64,000 nucleotides of DNA from Thermovenabulum sp049723235 (GCF_049723235.1 NZ_JBNARB010000011.1:1-64000); one strand, 5' to 3'. Counted from the stretch's first letter, positions 7,837 to 17,992 are shown. The notes: generated by a model not told the origin, from the sequence alone. Translations and numbers: made by a program.

Positions 7837-8268
7837 ATGTTTATCGGGCAATATTTACATTCCCTTGATTCTAAAGGCAGGGTAATAATGCCTTCGAAAT
7901 TTAGAGAAGGTTTGGGAGAAAATTTTATTTTAACAAAAGGTTTAGACAGATGTCTTTTTGCCTATCCTATGAATGAGTGGAAGGTAATTGAAGAAAAACT
8001 CAAGGCACTTCCTCTGGCGAAAAAGGAAGCAAGGGCTTTTTTACGCTTATTCTTTTCCGGAGCGGTAGAGGCGGAAGTGGATAAACAGGGAAGAATTTTA
8101 ATTCCTCCGATTTTAAGAGAATATGCAAGAATTGAAAAAGATGTGGTAATAATAGGTGTTTCTAACCGAGTAGAAATATGGAGCAAAGAAGAATGGGATG
8201 TTTACAGCAAAGGTCAGGAAGAGTCTTATGAGGAAATAGCCGAAAACTTAGTGGAACTTGGAATATAA
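7837..8268 (+). CDS. mraZ: MraZ transcriptional regulator
   Basis: This 143-aa protein has two SpoVT/AbrB-like (MraZ) domains: MFIGQYLHSLDSKGRVIMPSKFR at the N-terminus, and a second repeat with EVDKQGRILIPPILREYA. MraZ forms a ring-shaped oligomer that binds repeated boxes before its own gene and controls the dcw cluster. ATG 7837 gives the family's standard MFxGxY start; GTG 7828 is too near the AGGGGA site. The gene heads the division/cell-wall operon, and its likely operator is visible at 7784-7810. Confidence 0.95.
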   Translation: MFIGQYLHSLDSKGRVIMPSKFREGLGENFILTKGLDRCLFAYPMNEWKVIEEKLKALPLAKKEARAFLRLFFSGAVEAEVDKQGRILIPPILREYARIEKDVVIIGVSNRVEIWSKEEWDVYSKGQEESYEEIAENLVELGI

Positions 8269-8280
8269 AGGGTGAAGGAT

Positions 8281-9192
8281 ATGCAATATTACCATAAACC
8301 AATAATGGTAAAAGAGGTTCTGAATTATTTAAATGTAAAAGAAGAAGGAATATACGTGGATGCAACACTGGGTGGAGCGGGACATTTTCAAGAAATTTTG
8401 AAAAAGGTGGGAGAAAAAGGTCTTGTCATAGGAATAGACAGGGACATAGAATCAATTGAAAACGCAAAAGAAAAATTTAAAGAAAATAAAAACGTAGTAT
8501 TTGTCCATGATAATTTTAAAAATTTAAAAAGTATATTAAAGGATCTTAACATATCTTCAATTGACGGAATCTTATACGACCTTGGTGTATCTTCCTATCA
8601 ATTGGATAAAGAAGAGAGAGGTTTTTCCTATCAAAAAGATGCGCCTCTTGATATGAGAATGGATACAAGGCAAAAGCTGACGGCAAGGGATGTGGTCAAC
8701 ACTTTTGATAAAGAAGAACTAAAAAGGATTATTTGTGAATACGGAGAGGAAAGATTCGCAGGACGTATAGCAAATTTCATTGTAGAAAGGCGAAAAAATA
8801 AACCCATAGAAACCACCCTTGAACTCGTTGAGGTCATTAAAGATGCAATACCTGCTAAAGCAAGAAGAAGAGGACCGCATCCTGCAAAGAGGACTTTTCA
8901 AGCCTTGAGGATATTTGTAAATGAGGAACTGGTAGGTTTAGAACAGGCTTTTAAAGACGCTATTTCATTATTAAAGGATAAAGGAAGAATAGTAGTTATT
9001 TCTTTCCATTCCTTGGAGGATAGGATTGTAAAAAGGCTTTTTAATGAATTTAAAAGAGAAAACGGTTTAACGTATAAATTGCGTATTCTTACTTCAAAGC
9101 CAGTATTACCGGAGGAAGAAGAAATTATAGAAAATCCAAGGGCACGTAGTGCCAAGTTAAGGGCTGCAGAGAAGTTTGATGTTCTAAAATAA
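8281..9192 (+). CDS. rsmH: 16S rRNA (cytosine-1402-N4)-methyltransferase RsmH
   Basis: This 303-aa protein methylates N4 of C1402 in the 16S rRNA decoding centre, using S-adenosylmethionine. The motif I region DATLGGAGHFQEIL, the GFSYQKDAPLDMRMD segment and the RRGPHPAKRTFQALRIFVN block are all family signatures, as is the C-terminal NPRARSAKLRAAEK. It follows mraZ after 12 bases. ATG 8281 gives the usual YYHKPIM opening and sits 8 bases after AAAGGG; GTG 8272 is an alternative. The older name is mraW. Confidence 0.95.
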   Translation: MQYYHKPIMVKEVLNYLNVKEEGIYVDATLGGAGHFQEILKKVGEKGLVIGIDRDIESIENAKEKFKENKNVVFVHDNFKNLKSILKDLNISSIDGILYDLGVSSYQLDKEERGFSYQKDAPLDMRMDTRQKLTARDVVNTFDKEELKRIICEYGEERFAGRIANFIVERRKNKPIETTLELVEVIKDAIPAKARRRGPHPAKRTFQALRIFVNEELVGLEQAFKDAISLLKDKGRIVVISFHSLEDRIVKRLFNEFKRENGLTYKLRILTSKPVLPEEEEIIENPRARSAKLRAAEKFDVLK

Positions 9193-9208
9193 AAAGGGAG
9201 TGAATAAA

Positions 9209-9571
9209 GTGATATTAGCAAAAAAAGATTCTCCTTATTTTATTTCGGAGTATTATCCTAATGAGGAATCTAAAAAGATTGCTTCTAAGAACCAGAAAAA
9301 GGTAAAAAAAGGACGGGTAATATTGACCGTCATTGCATTAACCTTAGCATCACTTTTTCTTCTTTTTAGAGCTGCAGCCATTGCCGAAGCTACCTATAAG
9401 ATTGAAAAAATGAAAACTGAGCTATCTCAAATAAAAAATGATAACGAAAAGTTGAAGATAAAAATAGCCGATTTAAAATCCATGTCGCGCATTGAACAAA
9501 TAGCAAAAAATGAGCTTAAAATGCAGGAACCATCTTCGAGTCAGGTGATATATATTGGAGGTTCTAAATAG
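9209..9571 (+). CDS. ftsL: Cell division protein FtsL
   Basis: This is a 120-aa bitopic protein: a basic cytoplasmic N-terminus, one membrane segment at about residues 36-55 and a predicted coiled coil (about residues 60-85), then a short conserved region resembling ARxELKMxEP. That is the FtsL/DivIC architecture; the position between rsmH and the PASTA-PBP gene identifies it as FtsL. It would join DivIB and DivIC in the divisome to activate septal synthesis. GTG 9209 is chosen for spacing from GGGAG; GTG 9200 overlaps that site. Confidence 0.85.
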   Translation: MILAKKDSPYFISEYYPNEESKKIASKNQKKVKKGRVILTVIALTLASLFLLFRAAAIAEATYKIEKMKTELSQIKNDNEKLKIKIADLKSMSRIEQIAKNELKMQEPSSSQVIYIGGSK

Positions 9572-9588
9572 CAACAGGGGGTTTACCC

Positions 9589-11655
9589 ATGGCTAAGAAT
9601 CTTTTAAAAATTAAAAGGAGATTAGCATTTCTCCTTTTATTTTGTTTATTATTAAGTTGTGTTATGATAATAAGGGTTTTTTGGATTCAATTCGTAAGGG
9701 GAGATGAATTAAGAGCAAGAGCAGAGGAACAATGGACCAAGGATACACCTGTGGAACCGGTGAGAGGGACAATTTTTGATAGGAACATGAATCCCCTTGC
9801 AATTTCGGCAAAGGTAAATTCCGTTATGGCAAGTCCACCGGATATAAAGGATGTGGAATCTACAGCAGAAGCGCTATCAGAAATTCTAAATATAGACAAA
9901 GAGAGTTTAATTAACACTATAAATGACGCAAAAGCGAAAAAGAAAGGTGCTATATATATAAAAAGAAAAATAACCGATGAAGAAGCTCAAAAAATCAGGC
10001 AGTTAAATTTGAAAGGCATATACTTTACAGAGGAGAGCAAAAGATTTTATCCCGAGAGGAACTTAGCTTCTCATATTCTTGGTTTTACCGGTATTGATAG
10101 TCAGGGATTGGATGGAGTTGAACTTGTTTACGATAAATTTTTAAAAGGGATTCCGGGAAGAATTATAAAAGAAACGGATGCACTGAGCCGTGAACTGCCC
10201 TTTGGAGATGAAAGGTATATACCACCCAAAGAAGGTTTAAATCTGGTACTCACAATAGATAAAGTTATTCAATACATCGCTGAAAGGGAACTGGAAAAGG
10301 CAATTGCTGAAAATAAGGCAAAACGAGGCACAATAATTGTTATGGACCCAAAAACAGGAGAAATTTTAGCACTGGCAAATAAACCTGATTACGATCCTAA
10401 TGATTACAGGAATTATCCCCAGGAAGCAAGGAGGAATTTTGCGGTTTCGGATACTTATGAGCCGGGATCTACTTTTAAGATTGTTACTGCCTCGGCAGGA
10501 CTGGAAGAGGGTGTGGTAAGACCTAATGATCGTTTTTATGACCCGGGATATATCACCGTTGCCGGGGTTAAAATCAGATGCTGGCGGGCAGGCGGACATG
10601 GCAGCCAGAGTTTCATTCAGGTAGTTCAAAATTCCTGCAATCCTGGCTTTATAGAAGTGGGAATGAGGTTGGGAAAGGAAAGGTTTTTAAAATACATAAA
10701 AGCTTTTGGTTTTGGGGAAACCACCGGAATAGATTTACCGGGGGAGGCAAAGGGAATTTTAGACCCAAATAAAATTGGGCCTGTAGAGCTTGCCACCATT
10801 TCTTTTGGTCAGGGTATTTCCACTACTCCCATTCAGCTGCTAACTGCTGTTAGCGCGGTTGCAAACGATGGGCGCTTAATGGAACCTCATGTAGCAAAAG
10901 CTTTACTGGATAAAGATAATAATAAAGTAATGGAGTTTAAGCCGAGGATGGTAAGGCAGGTAATATCAAAGGAAACGGCAAAGGAAATGCAAAGGATTTT
11001 AGAAAGTGTGGTAACTAACGGTACGGGCGGAAGAGCCAAAATAGAAGGTATTAAAGTAGCGGGTAAAACGGGCACTGCTGAGAAATATGCCGATGGCAAA
11101 TATATTGCATCCTTTGTAGGATTTGCACCTGCGGACGATGCTAAACTTGCAGCTATTGTAATAATAGATGAACCTTCAACAGGAATTTATTACGGAGGAC
11201 AGATCGCGGCACCCGTTTTCCAGAAAGTAATGTCCGATTCTTTAAAGTATTTAGGAGTAAAACCTGAAATCACTTCTGAAGAAGATAACCGGGTAGAGGT
11301 GCCCGATATAAGGAATATTTACGTAGAAGATGCGAAAAAAATTCTGAAGGAGAAAGGACTGGATGTAATCACGGAGGGGAATGGTTTAATAGTAGGCGAG
11401 CAAACTCCATTACCCGGTATAAAAATAAACAAGGGTTCTAAGGTTGTTTTGAAGCTGACGGAATCAAAAACCGATAAAAATCCCATTGTGGTTCCGGATC
11501 TTACCGGGAAAAATATTAAAGAAGTTACAAATGTGGCAAACGTTTTAGGACTTAAGGTCGAAGTTATCGGCACCGGGTATGCGAAAAGACAAATACCGGA
11601 GCCGGGAGAGGAAGTAGAACAGGGTACGGTATTAAAGGTGTTTTTTGAACCTTAA
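9589..11655 (+). CDS. spoVD: PASTA-domain penicillin-binding protein (SpoVD/FtsI type)
   Basis: This is a 688-aa class B transpeptidase: one N-terminal membrane anchor (about residues 10-30), a dimerisation domain with PVEPVRGTIFDRN, then the penicillin-binding domain with STFK (catalytic Ser, about residue 301), SCN (about 348) and KTGT (about 495). Two PASTA domains follow (about 565-625 and 630-688). The C-terminal PASTA pair is typical of SpoVD/PBP2X-type enzymes. It is the only such gene in the cluster, so it may serve vegetative septation, the spore cortex, or both; sequence alone cannot decide. The ribosome site CAGGGGG lies before ATG. Confidence 0.92.
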   Translation: MAKNLLKIKRRLAFLLLFCLLLSCVMIIRVFWIQFVRGDELRARAEEQWTKDTPVEPVRGTIFDRNMNPLAISAKVNSVMASPPDIKDVESTAEALSEILNIDKESLINTINDAKAKKKGAIYIKRKITDEEAQKIRQLNLKGIYFTEESKRFYPERNLASHILGFTGIDSQGLDGVELVYDKFLKGIPGRIIKETDALSRELPFGDERYIPPKEGLNLVLTIDKVIQYIAERELEKAIAENKAKRGTIIVMDPKTGEILALANKPDYDPNDYRNYPQEARRNFAVSDTYEPGSTFKIVTASAGLEEGVVRPNDRFYDPGYITVAGVKIRCWRAGGHGSQSFIQVVQNSCNPGFIEVGMRLGKERFLKYIKAFGFGETTGIDLPGEAKGILDPNKIGPVELATISFGQGISTTPIQLLTAVSAVANDGRLMEPHVAKALLDKDNNKVMEFKPRMVRQVISKETAKEMQRILESVVTNGTGGRAKIEGIKVAGKTGTAEKYADGKYIASFVGFAPADDAKLAAIVIIDEPSTGIYYGGQIAAPVFQKVMSDSLKYLGVKPEITSEEDNRVEVPDIRNIYVEDAKKILKEKGLDVITEGNGLIVGEQTPLPGIKINKGSKVVLKLTESKTDKNPIVVPDLTGKNIKEVTNVANVLGLKVEVIGTGYAKRQIPEPGEEVEQGTVLKVFFEP

Positions 11656-11667
11656 CTTGGGAGGGAA

Positions 11668-13137
11668 ATGTTATTAATGATAAAGGGTTATGAACTGATT
11701 AAAATTTTAAAAGAAGTGAAAAAGGTTTCAGGCAATACAAATGTAACAATTGAAGATATACAGTATGATTCAAGAAAAATTAAGAAAAATAGCCTTTTTG
11801 TAGCGATTACGGGTTTTAAAGATGATGGTCATAAATATATAAACGATGCTATCAAAAAAGGTGCATGCGCAATAATATCGGAAAGGGAAGTTGAAATAAA
11901 GCAAGATGAAGTTCTATATGTGGTTGTTGAAAATTCAAGAAAAGCTCTTTCTACCGTATCCGACTATTTTTATGAAAGCCCATCAAAAAATATGAAGATT
12001 GTAGGTGTTACCGGAACTAATGGAAAAACAACTACCACATACCTTATTAAAGAAATTTTCGAAAATGCGGGACTAAAAGCAGGAGTTATAGGTACTCTGG
12101 GTATTTTTGTCAACGGTGTACTTTTTCCTTCCGAAAGAACAACTCCCGAATCCTTAGAACTCCATAAGACCTTTTATGAAATGCGGAAAAATGGGATAGA
12201 ATATGTAAGTATGGAAGTATCCTCCCATTCTTTAAAACTTTCAAGGGTTGATGATATATCCTTCGAGGTGGGGGTATTTACAAATCTAACTCAGGACCAT
12301 TTAGATTTCCATCCGGACTTTGAGGATTACTATATTTCCAAGAGAAAACTTTTTTCCCTTTCTAAAAAAGCTGTTATCAACGCAGACGATTTTCATGGAA
12401 ATAGGTTAATGGAAGAAATAAAAATACCGTATATTTCTTATGCCATTGAAAATGACGCTGATGTTAAAGCTGTAAACGTAATAATTTCTGAAGATGGAGT
12501 AAGTTATGATTTAATCCATAAGGGGGAAAAAATTAATATTAACTATCAGGTTCCGGGGAAATTTAGCGTATATAATTCCCTGGCGGCAATTTCAGCAGCT
12601 TTGCTTTTGGGCATAGACTTAAAGACTTCGGCGAAAGCAATATCCAAGGTAAAAGGAGTACCGGGAAGGTTTGAACCTATTAAAGAAGGACAAAATTTCA
12701 GTGTTATTGTGGATTACGCACATACCCCTGATGGCCTTGAAAATGTCTTAAATACCATAAAAAGTTTTACAAAAGGCCGCATTATTACCGTTTTCGGGGC
12801 CGGAGGCGATCGAGACAAAACCAAAAGACCTAAAATGGGGAAAATTGTGTCGGAACTTTCGGATTACTTTATTATTACTTCGGATAACCCCAGGAGTGAG
12901 GATCCTGTTAAAATAATTGAGGATATAGAAAAAGGAGTAAATCCCGCAAAAAGCTATGAAAAAATAGTTGATAGAAGAGAAGCGATAAAAAAAGCGATTG
13001 AAATTGCTCATAAAGACGATGTGATTTTGATAGCGGGGAAGGGGCACGAAAATTACCAGATTATAAAAGATAGGATTATTCCTTTTGATGACAGGGAAGT
13101 AGCCAGGGAATTTTTAAAGGCGAAAGGAGAAAAATAG
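11668..13137 (+). CDS. murE: UDP-MurNAc-tripeptide synthetase MurE (meso-DAP type)
   Basis: This cytoplasmic ATP-dependent ligase adds the third residue to the peptidoglycan peptide. The P-loop GVTGTNGKTTTTYLIKEI (about residues 114-131), the carbamylated-lysine region and the motif DNPRSEDP are visible. The DNPR form is the one associated with meso-diaminopimelate-adding enzymes, so the wall is predicted to be DAP-type. Length (489 aa) is normal. The start is uncertain: ATG 11668 is very close to GGGAGGG, while ATG 11677 is rather far; either would give a complete protein. murF follows after one base. Confidence 0.95.
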   Translation: MLLMIKGYELIKILKEVKKVSGNTNVTIEDIQYDSRKIKKNSLFVAITGFKDDGHKYINDAIKKGACAIISEREVEIKQDEVLYVVVENSRKALSTVSDYFYESPSKNMKIVGVTGTNGKTTTTYLIKEIFENAGLKAGVIGTLGIFVNGVLFPSERTTPESLELHKTFYEMRKNGIEYVSMEVSSHSLKLSRVDDISFEVGVFTNLTQDHLDFHPDFEDYYISKRKLFSLSKKAVINADDFHGNRLMEEIKIPYISYAIENDADVKAVNVIISEDGVSYDLIHKGEKININYQVPGKFSVYNSLAAISAALLLGIDLKTSAKAISKVKGVPGRFEPIKEGQNFSVIVDYAHTPDGLENVLNTIKSFTKGRIITVFGAGGDRDKTKRPKMGKIVSELSDYFIITSDNPRSEDPVKIIEDIEKGVNPAKSYEKIVDRREAIKKAIEIAHKDDVILIAGKGHENYQIIKDRIIPFDDREVAREFLKAKGEK

Positions 13138-13138
13138 A

Positions 13139-14533
13139 GTGAAAGTTTTAGATTTATTAGAAGTAGTTAATGCGGTTAAAGGTAATATTTTTAAAAATTA
13201 TAAAAGAACGATTACCGGCGTTTCAATAGATAGCAGAACGATAAACAAAGGAGATTTATTTATACCGATTAGAGGAGAAAACCATGATGGTCATGATTTT
13301 ATAAAAGAGGCATTTGATAAAGGTGCGGCAGCAAGTTTATGCGAAGAAGAATCAAGGGATAAAGTTAAAGATCTTGCCGAAAAAGAATTTCCAATTGTAT
13401 TAGTAAAAGACAGTAAAATTGCTCTTCTTGATTTGGCAGGTTACTATCGAAAGCAATTTCCAGTACCTTTTATAGCCATCACTGGAAGTGTGGGCAAAAC
13501 TACTACAAAGGAACTTACCGCTTCTATTTTATCCACAAAATACAAAGTAATAAAAAATGAAGGAAATTTTAATAATGAGATTGGGCTTCCTCTAACCTTA
13601 TTTAATCTGGAAGCCCACCATGATTTTGGTGTTTTGGAGATGGGGATGAGCGGTTTAGGAGAAATCCGAAGGATGTCATCTATTGTGGAACCAGAAATAG
13701 CGATTATTACCAACATTGGAGTGTCACATATAGAAAAATTAGGGTCAAAGGAAAACATAGCTAAAGCAAAGCTGGAAGTTGTAGAATTTTTAAAAGATGA
13801 CGGGGTATTGATATTAAATGCAGATAGCCCGGAATTATATGCTAAAAAAGGTCATATTCCTAAAAAAGTAATTTATTTTGGTGTGGAAAAAGGAGAAGTG
13901 AAAGGGAAAAACCCTCGTTTCTTGGAAGACGGGGGAATGGAATTTGAAATAGAAGGCATTTTTGGAAATCATTTATTTAAAATACCTCTTTTAGGATTGC
14001 ACAATGTGTATAATGCCATTGCTGCCATCACTGCAGGTTTTATAATCGGGCTGGAGGCAGAAAGGATTCAGGAAGGGCTTTCAAGGGTTTCAAGCACAAA
14101 GAGACGATTGGAATTTAAAAAGACGAATACGGGGAAAGTTATCATCGATGACTGCTATAATGCCAGCCCTGATTCAATGAAAGCTGCCTTAGAAGTACTT
14201 GAAAAAGTAGGAACGCGTAAAACTAAAGCAGCCGTTTTAGGAGATATGCTGGAACTGGGGGATATTTCGACAGATGCCCATTTAGAAGTAGGAGCCTTTG
14301 TAGCAGCGAAGGTGGATAAACTTATTGCTGTAGGGGAAAGAGCAAAGAATATTGCGGAGGGAGCTATAAAAAATGGATTATCCCGGGAGAAAGTATATTA
14401 CTTTAACAATAAAAAAGATATTGAAGAAGAAAAAATTCTCGATTTGTTAAAGGATATAGATATCATTCTGGTAAAGGCGTCCAGAGCGATGAAATTCGAA
14501 GACATAGTAAATATGCTAATCAGGAGGTTTTAA
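13139..14533 (+). CDS. murF: UDP-MurNAc-tripeptide-D-Ala-D-Ala ligase MurF
   Basis: This enzyme adds the D-Ala-D-Ala dipeptide to complete the UDP-MurNAc-pentapeptide. The ATP-binding motif is AITGSVGKTTTKELTA (about residues 112-127); further Mur-ligase motifs are NEGNFNNEIGLPLTL, DDCYNASPDSMKAAL and AVLGDMLELG. Length (464 aa) is normal. The GTG start follows the murE stop by one base and uses AAAGGAG inside the end of murE, which implies translational coupling. Confidence 0.95.
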   Translation: MKVLDLLEVVNAVKGNIFKNYKRTITGVSIDSRTINKGDLFIPIRGENHDGHDFIKEAFDKGAAASLCEEESRDKVKDLAEKEFPIVLVKDSKIALLDLAGYYRKQFPVPFIAITGSVGKTTTKELTASILSTKYKVIKNEGNFNNEIGLPLTLFNLEAHHDFGVLEMGMSGLGEIRRMSSIVEPEIAIITNIGVSHIEKLGSKENIAKAKLEVVEFLKDDGVLILNADSPELYAKKGHIPKKVIYFGVEKGEVKGKNPRFLEDGGMEFEIEGIFGNHLFKIPLLGLHNVYNAIAAITAGFIIGLEAERIQEGLSRVSSTKRRLEFKKTNTGKVIIDDCYNASPDSMKAALEVLEKVGTRKTKAAVLGDMLELGDISTDAHLEVGAFVAAKVDKLIAVGERAKNIAEGAIKNGLSREKVYYFNNKKDIEEEKILDLLKDIDIILVKASRAMKFEDIVNMLIRRF

Positions 14534-14534
14534 A

Positions 14535-15497
14535 ATGATCTACCTTTTTTTTGCTGCAGCTACAGCCTTTACAATTGTTGCAGTTGCCGGTAATTTTGTA
14601 ATCCCCGCGCTTACTTATCTGAAATTCGGGCAAACGGTAAGGCAGGATGGACCCAAAAGACATTTAAAAAAAATGGGAACTCCGACAATGGGAGGAATAA
14701 TGATAATCCCGGCAATAATAATTGCAACGATTATTTTTTCAGGAATAAATAAAAATTCTTTGCTTGCGGTAATAGCTGCTGCTGGCTTTGGATTAATAGG
14801 ATTTTTGGATGATTATATCAAGGTAGTAAAAAAAAGATCTTTGGGATTGAGAGCCAGCCAAAAAATTTTGATGCAATTGCTACTTTCAGTAATAATCACC
14901 CTTTATGCATATTATATATTTCCGGGTGATTCCAGGGTTTTATTCCCTTTTTTAAATAAACCGGTAGATTTGGGATTATTCTACATACCCTTTAATTTAT
15001 TTATTGTTTTGGGAGTTGTCAACAGTGTAAATTTAACCGACGGTTTGGACGGTCTCGTTTCCGGCATTATGTTAATTATAAGCTTTTTTTACACTTTAAT
15101 AGGACTGTATTTCGGTTCCCATGAGATATCATTTTATTCAGCTTCAATTAGCGGGGCGGCCCTGGGCTTTTTACTCTATAATCATTACCCTGCAAAGGTA
15201 TTTATGGGAGATACGGGTTCTTTGGGGTTTGGAGGAGCTTTAGCCTTTTTAGCAATTTCAACAAAAACGCAGTTTTATCTTTTGTTTTTTGGTTTTATAC
15301 TGGTAATGGAAACCCTTTCGGTAATTATTCAGGTCCTTTACTTCAGGGCAACGGGGAAGAGAATATTCAAAATGGCTCCTCTTCATCACCATTTTGAATT
15401 GTGCGGACTGAGTGAAATAAAAGTAGTTTTGTTTTTTTGGGCCATTGCATTACTGTCCTGTTCAATTGGGTATTATATATTTAACCTGTCGTTTTAA
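14535..15497 (+). CDS. mraY: Phospho-MurNAc-pentapeptide transferase MraY
   Basis: This 320-aa integral membrane enzyme (about ten hydrophobic segments) makes lipid I from UDP-MurNAc-pentapeptide and undecaprenyl phosphate. Family motifs are GTPTMGGIM, LGFLDDYIKVVKKRSLGL-like (the double Asp is catalytic), VNLTDGLDGL, FMGDTGSL and the MAPLHHHFE histidine motif near the C-terminus. It starts directly after murF with AGGAGG seven bases before ATG. Confidence 0.97.
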   Translation: MIYLFFAAATAFTIVAVAGNFVIPALTYLKFGQTVRQDGPKRHLKKMGTPTMGGIMIIPAIIIATIIFSGINKNSLLAVIAAAGFGLIGFLDDYIKVVKKRSLGLRASQKILMQLLLSVIITLYAYYIFPGDSRVLFPFLNKPVDLGLFYIPFNLFIVLGVVNSVNLTDGLDGLVSGIMLIISFFYTLIGLYFGSHEISFYSASISGAALGFLLYNHYPAKVFMGDTGSLGFGGALAFLAISTKTQFYLLFFGFILVMETLSVIIQVLYFRATGKRIFKMAPLHHHFELCGLSEIKVVLFFWAIALLSCSIGYYIFNLSF

Positions 15498-15517
15498 AAA
15501 TTTTGGGGGGACTATTT

Positions 15518-16882
15518 ATGGATGTAAAGGATAAGAAGGTTCTGGTAGTAGGATTAGCCAGGAGCGGTACGGCAGCCTGTGAAGAATTATTAAAAATGGG
15601 GGCAAAAGTAACTGCAACGGACATAAAAAAAGAAGAAGAACTGAAAGAAGTTATTAAAAAATTTGAAGGTAAAGAAATAAAATTTATCCTTGGGCATCAT
15701 CCGTTGAGCCTTTTAGATGATGTGGATTTTATCGTGGCAAGCCCCGGAGTTCCGCTGGATATTGAACTTTTTCAAAAGGCGAGGGGGAAAAACATACCCG
15801 TAATAAGTGAACTGGAACTGGGATATATGTTTAACAAAGCGCCTATTATTGCGGTAACCGGAACAAATGGTAAGACTACAACTACCACGTTAATAGGAGA
15901 AATACTAAAAAATGATGGCAAAAATATTTCTGTAGCAGGCAACATTGGAATACCTTTTATTCAGGAAGCGGATAAAAAAGGGATTAAAGATTTCCTTGTC
16001 CTGGAAGTTAGCAGTTTTCAACTGGAAAATATTATAAGCTTTAGACCTCATATTGCAGTGATTTTAAATATTACAGAAGATCACTTAAATTACCATAAAA
16101 CCTTTGACAACTACATAAGGGCAAAAGCAAGAATCTTTGAGAATCAAACCGAAGAAGATTATTTAGTATTAAATTATGATGATCCAATTGTATTTTCATT
16201 ATCCAAATATGCTAAAAGCAAGATTATTTATTTTAGCAGAAAAGAAGAATTAAGTCAGGGAGTTTTTGTGAAAAATGGAGTTATTGTTATAAAGGAAAAC
16301 CAGGAAATTTTACCCATTTTAAAGGCAAAAGAAGTAGGGATAAAAGGCTCTCATAATTTAGAAAACGCTTTGGCGTCAGTAGCGGCATGCTGGGCGGCAA
16401 GAACAAATCTTAATACAATGGCTGAATCTTTAAGAGATTTCAAAGGAGTAGAACATCGTTTGGAGTACGTCGACACCATAGACGGGGTAAAATTCATTAA
16501 TGATTCAAAGGGGACGAATCCGGATGCTGCGTTAAAAGCTTTAGAGGCCATTGAAGATCCCATTATTCTTATTGCAGGAGGATACGACAAAAATGCTGAT
16601 TTTAAACCCTTTGTTAAAGCTTTTTCGGGGAAAGTAAAAAAAGCAATATTGATTGGTCAGACGGCGGATAAAATAGAAAAGGCCGCCAGGGAGGAAGGGT
16701 TTTACCAAATTGAAAAGGCATCTACTTTAAAAGAAGCTGTGGAGATGGCTAAAAATTCAGCATCTCCCGGGGATACGGTATTGCTATCTCCTGCATGCGC
16801 CAGCTGGGATATGTTCTTAAATTTTGAAGAGAGGGGAAAGGTTTTTAAGGAAGCGGTTTATTCTTTAAGAGAAAGGGTATAA
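15518..16882 (+). CDS. murD: UDP-MurNAc-L-Ala:D-Glu ligase MurD
   Basis: This 454-aa ligase adds D-glutamate to UDP-MurNAc-L-Ala. It has an N-terminal Rossmann domain (VLVVGLARSGTAA), the central P-loop VTGTNGKTTTTTLIGEI, and C-terminal FINDSKGTNPDAALKAL and LLSPACASWDMF, all MurD hallmarks. ATG 15518 is chosen because GGGGGG lies 7 bases before it; the upstream in-frame extension to 15503 overlaps that site. Confidence 0.96.
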   Translation: MDVKDKKVLVVGLARSGTAACEELLKMGAKVTATDIKKEEELKEVIKKFEGKEIKFILGHHPLSLLDDVDFIVASPGVPLDIELFQKARGKNIPVISELELGYMFNKAPIIAVTGTNGKTTTTTLIGEILKNDGKNISVAGNIGIPFIQEADKKGIKDFLVLEVSSFQLENIISFRPHIAVILNITEDHLNYHKTFDNYIRAKARIFENQTEEDYLVLNYDDPIVFSLSKYAKSKIIYFSRKEELSQGVFVKNGVIVIKENQEILPILKAKEVGIKGSHNLENALASVAACWAARTNLNTMAESLRDFKGVEHRLEYVDTIDGVKFINDSKGTNPDAALKALEAIEDPIILIAGGYDKNADFKPFVKAFSGKVKKAILIGQTADKIEKAAREEGFYQIEKASTLKEAVEMAKNSASPGDTVLLSPACASWDMFLNFEERGKVFKEAVYSLRERV

Positions 16883-16894
16883 GGAGGTATAGAT

Positions 16895-17992
16895 ATGAAA
16901 TACAAAAGGCCTCCTGATTTTACTTTTTTAATGTGCGTACTTATCCTTCTGTGTTTTGGAATAGTAATGGTATTTAGTTCCAGCAGTGCCTGGGCTTATT
17001 ATCAATACAAAGATAGCTTATATTTCTTAAAGAAGCAATTACTCTGGTCTTTATTCGGTGTAATAGCAATGGTGTATTTTTTAAATTTTGATTACAGGAA
17101 AATCAAAAAGATAGCATTTCCTCTACTTTTGTTAAATTACCTTTTGCTGATTTTAGTTTTGATTCCGGGTATTGGAGTTAAAATTAATGAAGCCAGAAGG
17201 TGGATCGGTGTGGGCTTTTTTTCTATACAGCCCTCCGAAGTAGCCAAACTGGCATTGATTATATATTTTTCCAGTTATTTAGAAAAACGGATGGACACTA
17301 TTGAAAACTTTTTTAAAGGTGTTTTGCCTGTTTTAATCATTATGGCTACTACTTGTGCGCTGGTGCTTATCGAACCCCACCTCTCAGCGACCGTAGTAAT
17401 TGCAGTATTAACCATGATGCTTCTATTTGTAGCCGGAATGAGGTTTACCCATATATTATCTTTAATGGTAATAGGAGCAGCGGTTGCAATAAAGCTGGCA
17501 TACGGCAAAGAGTACAGGGTAAGAAGGTTAACATCATTTTTAAATCCATGGGAAGATGTCAGGGGAAAGGGATATCATATAGTCCAATCATTGTTTGCTT
17601 TAAGTTCGGGAGGACTTTTAGGCGTAGGTTTAGGCCACAGTAGACAAAAATTTTTCTATTTACCCGAGCCCCAAACGGACTTCATTTTTGCTATAATAGG
17701 AGAAGAACTGGGTTTCATAGGTGCTGTATTTGTAATAATAGTTTTCGCAATTTTAATCTGGAGAGGTTTTAAAATAGCCATAAACTCTCCTGATGCCTTT
17801 GGGAAATTTCTTGCTACCGGTATAATATGCCAGATAGCTATTCAATTTTTGATTCATGTAGCTGTTGTAACAGCATCTTTACCCGTTACGGGTATGCCGT
17901 TACCTTTTATAAGTTACGGTGGCTCTTCCTTAGTAATGACCCTTATTGAAGCGGGGATAATATTAAATATTTCAAGATTTACGGAGGCTTAA
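16895..17992 (+). CDS. ftsW: SEDS glycosyltransferase FtsW/SpoVE
   Basis: This is a 365-aa polytopic membrane protein of the SEDS family (about ten segments), a peptidoglycan glycosyltransferase that works with a class B PBP. Characteristic segments are RRWIGVGFFSIQPSEVAKL, the large loop with QSLFALSSGGLLGVGLGHS, PEPQTDFIFAIIGEELG and the final PFISYGGSSLV. In spore formers this position in the dcw cluster may hold SpoVE (spore cortex) or FtsW (division); the sequence does not separate them. Its probable partner is the SpoVD-type PBP at 9589. AAGGAGG precedes the ATG. Confidence 0.92.
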   Translation: MKYKRPPDFTFLMCVLILLCFGIVMVFSSSSAWAYYQYKDSLYFLKKQLLWSLFGVIAMVYFLNFDYRKIKKIAFPLLLLNYLLLILVLIPGIGVKINEARRWIGVGFFSIQPSEVAKLALIIYFSSYLEKRMDTIENFFKGVLPVLIIMATTCALVLIEPHLSATVVIAVLTMMLLFVAGMRFTHILSLMVIGAAVAIKLAYGKEYRVRRLTSFLNPWEDVRGKGYHIVQSLFALSSGGLLGVGLGHSRQKFFYLPEPQTDFIFAIIGEELGFIGAVFVIIVFAILIWRGFKIAINSPDAFGKFLATGIICQIAIQFLIHVAVVTASLPVTGMPLPFISYGGSSLVMTLIEAGIILNISRFTEA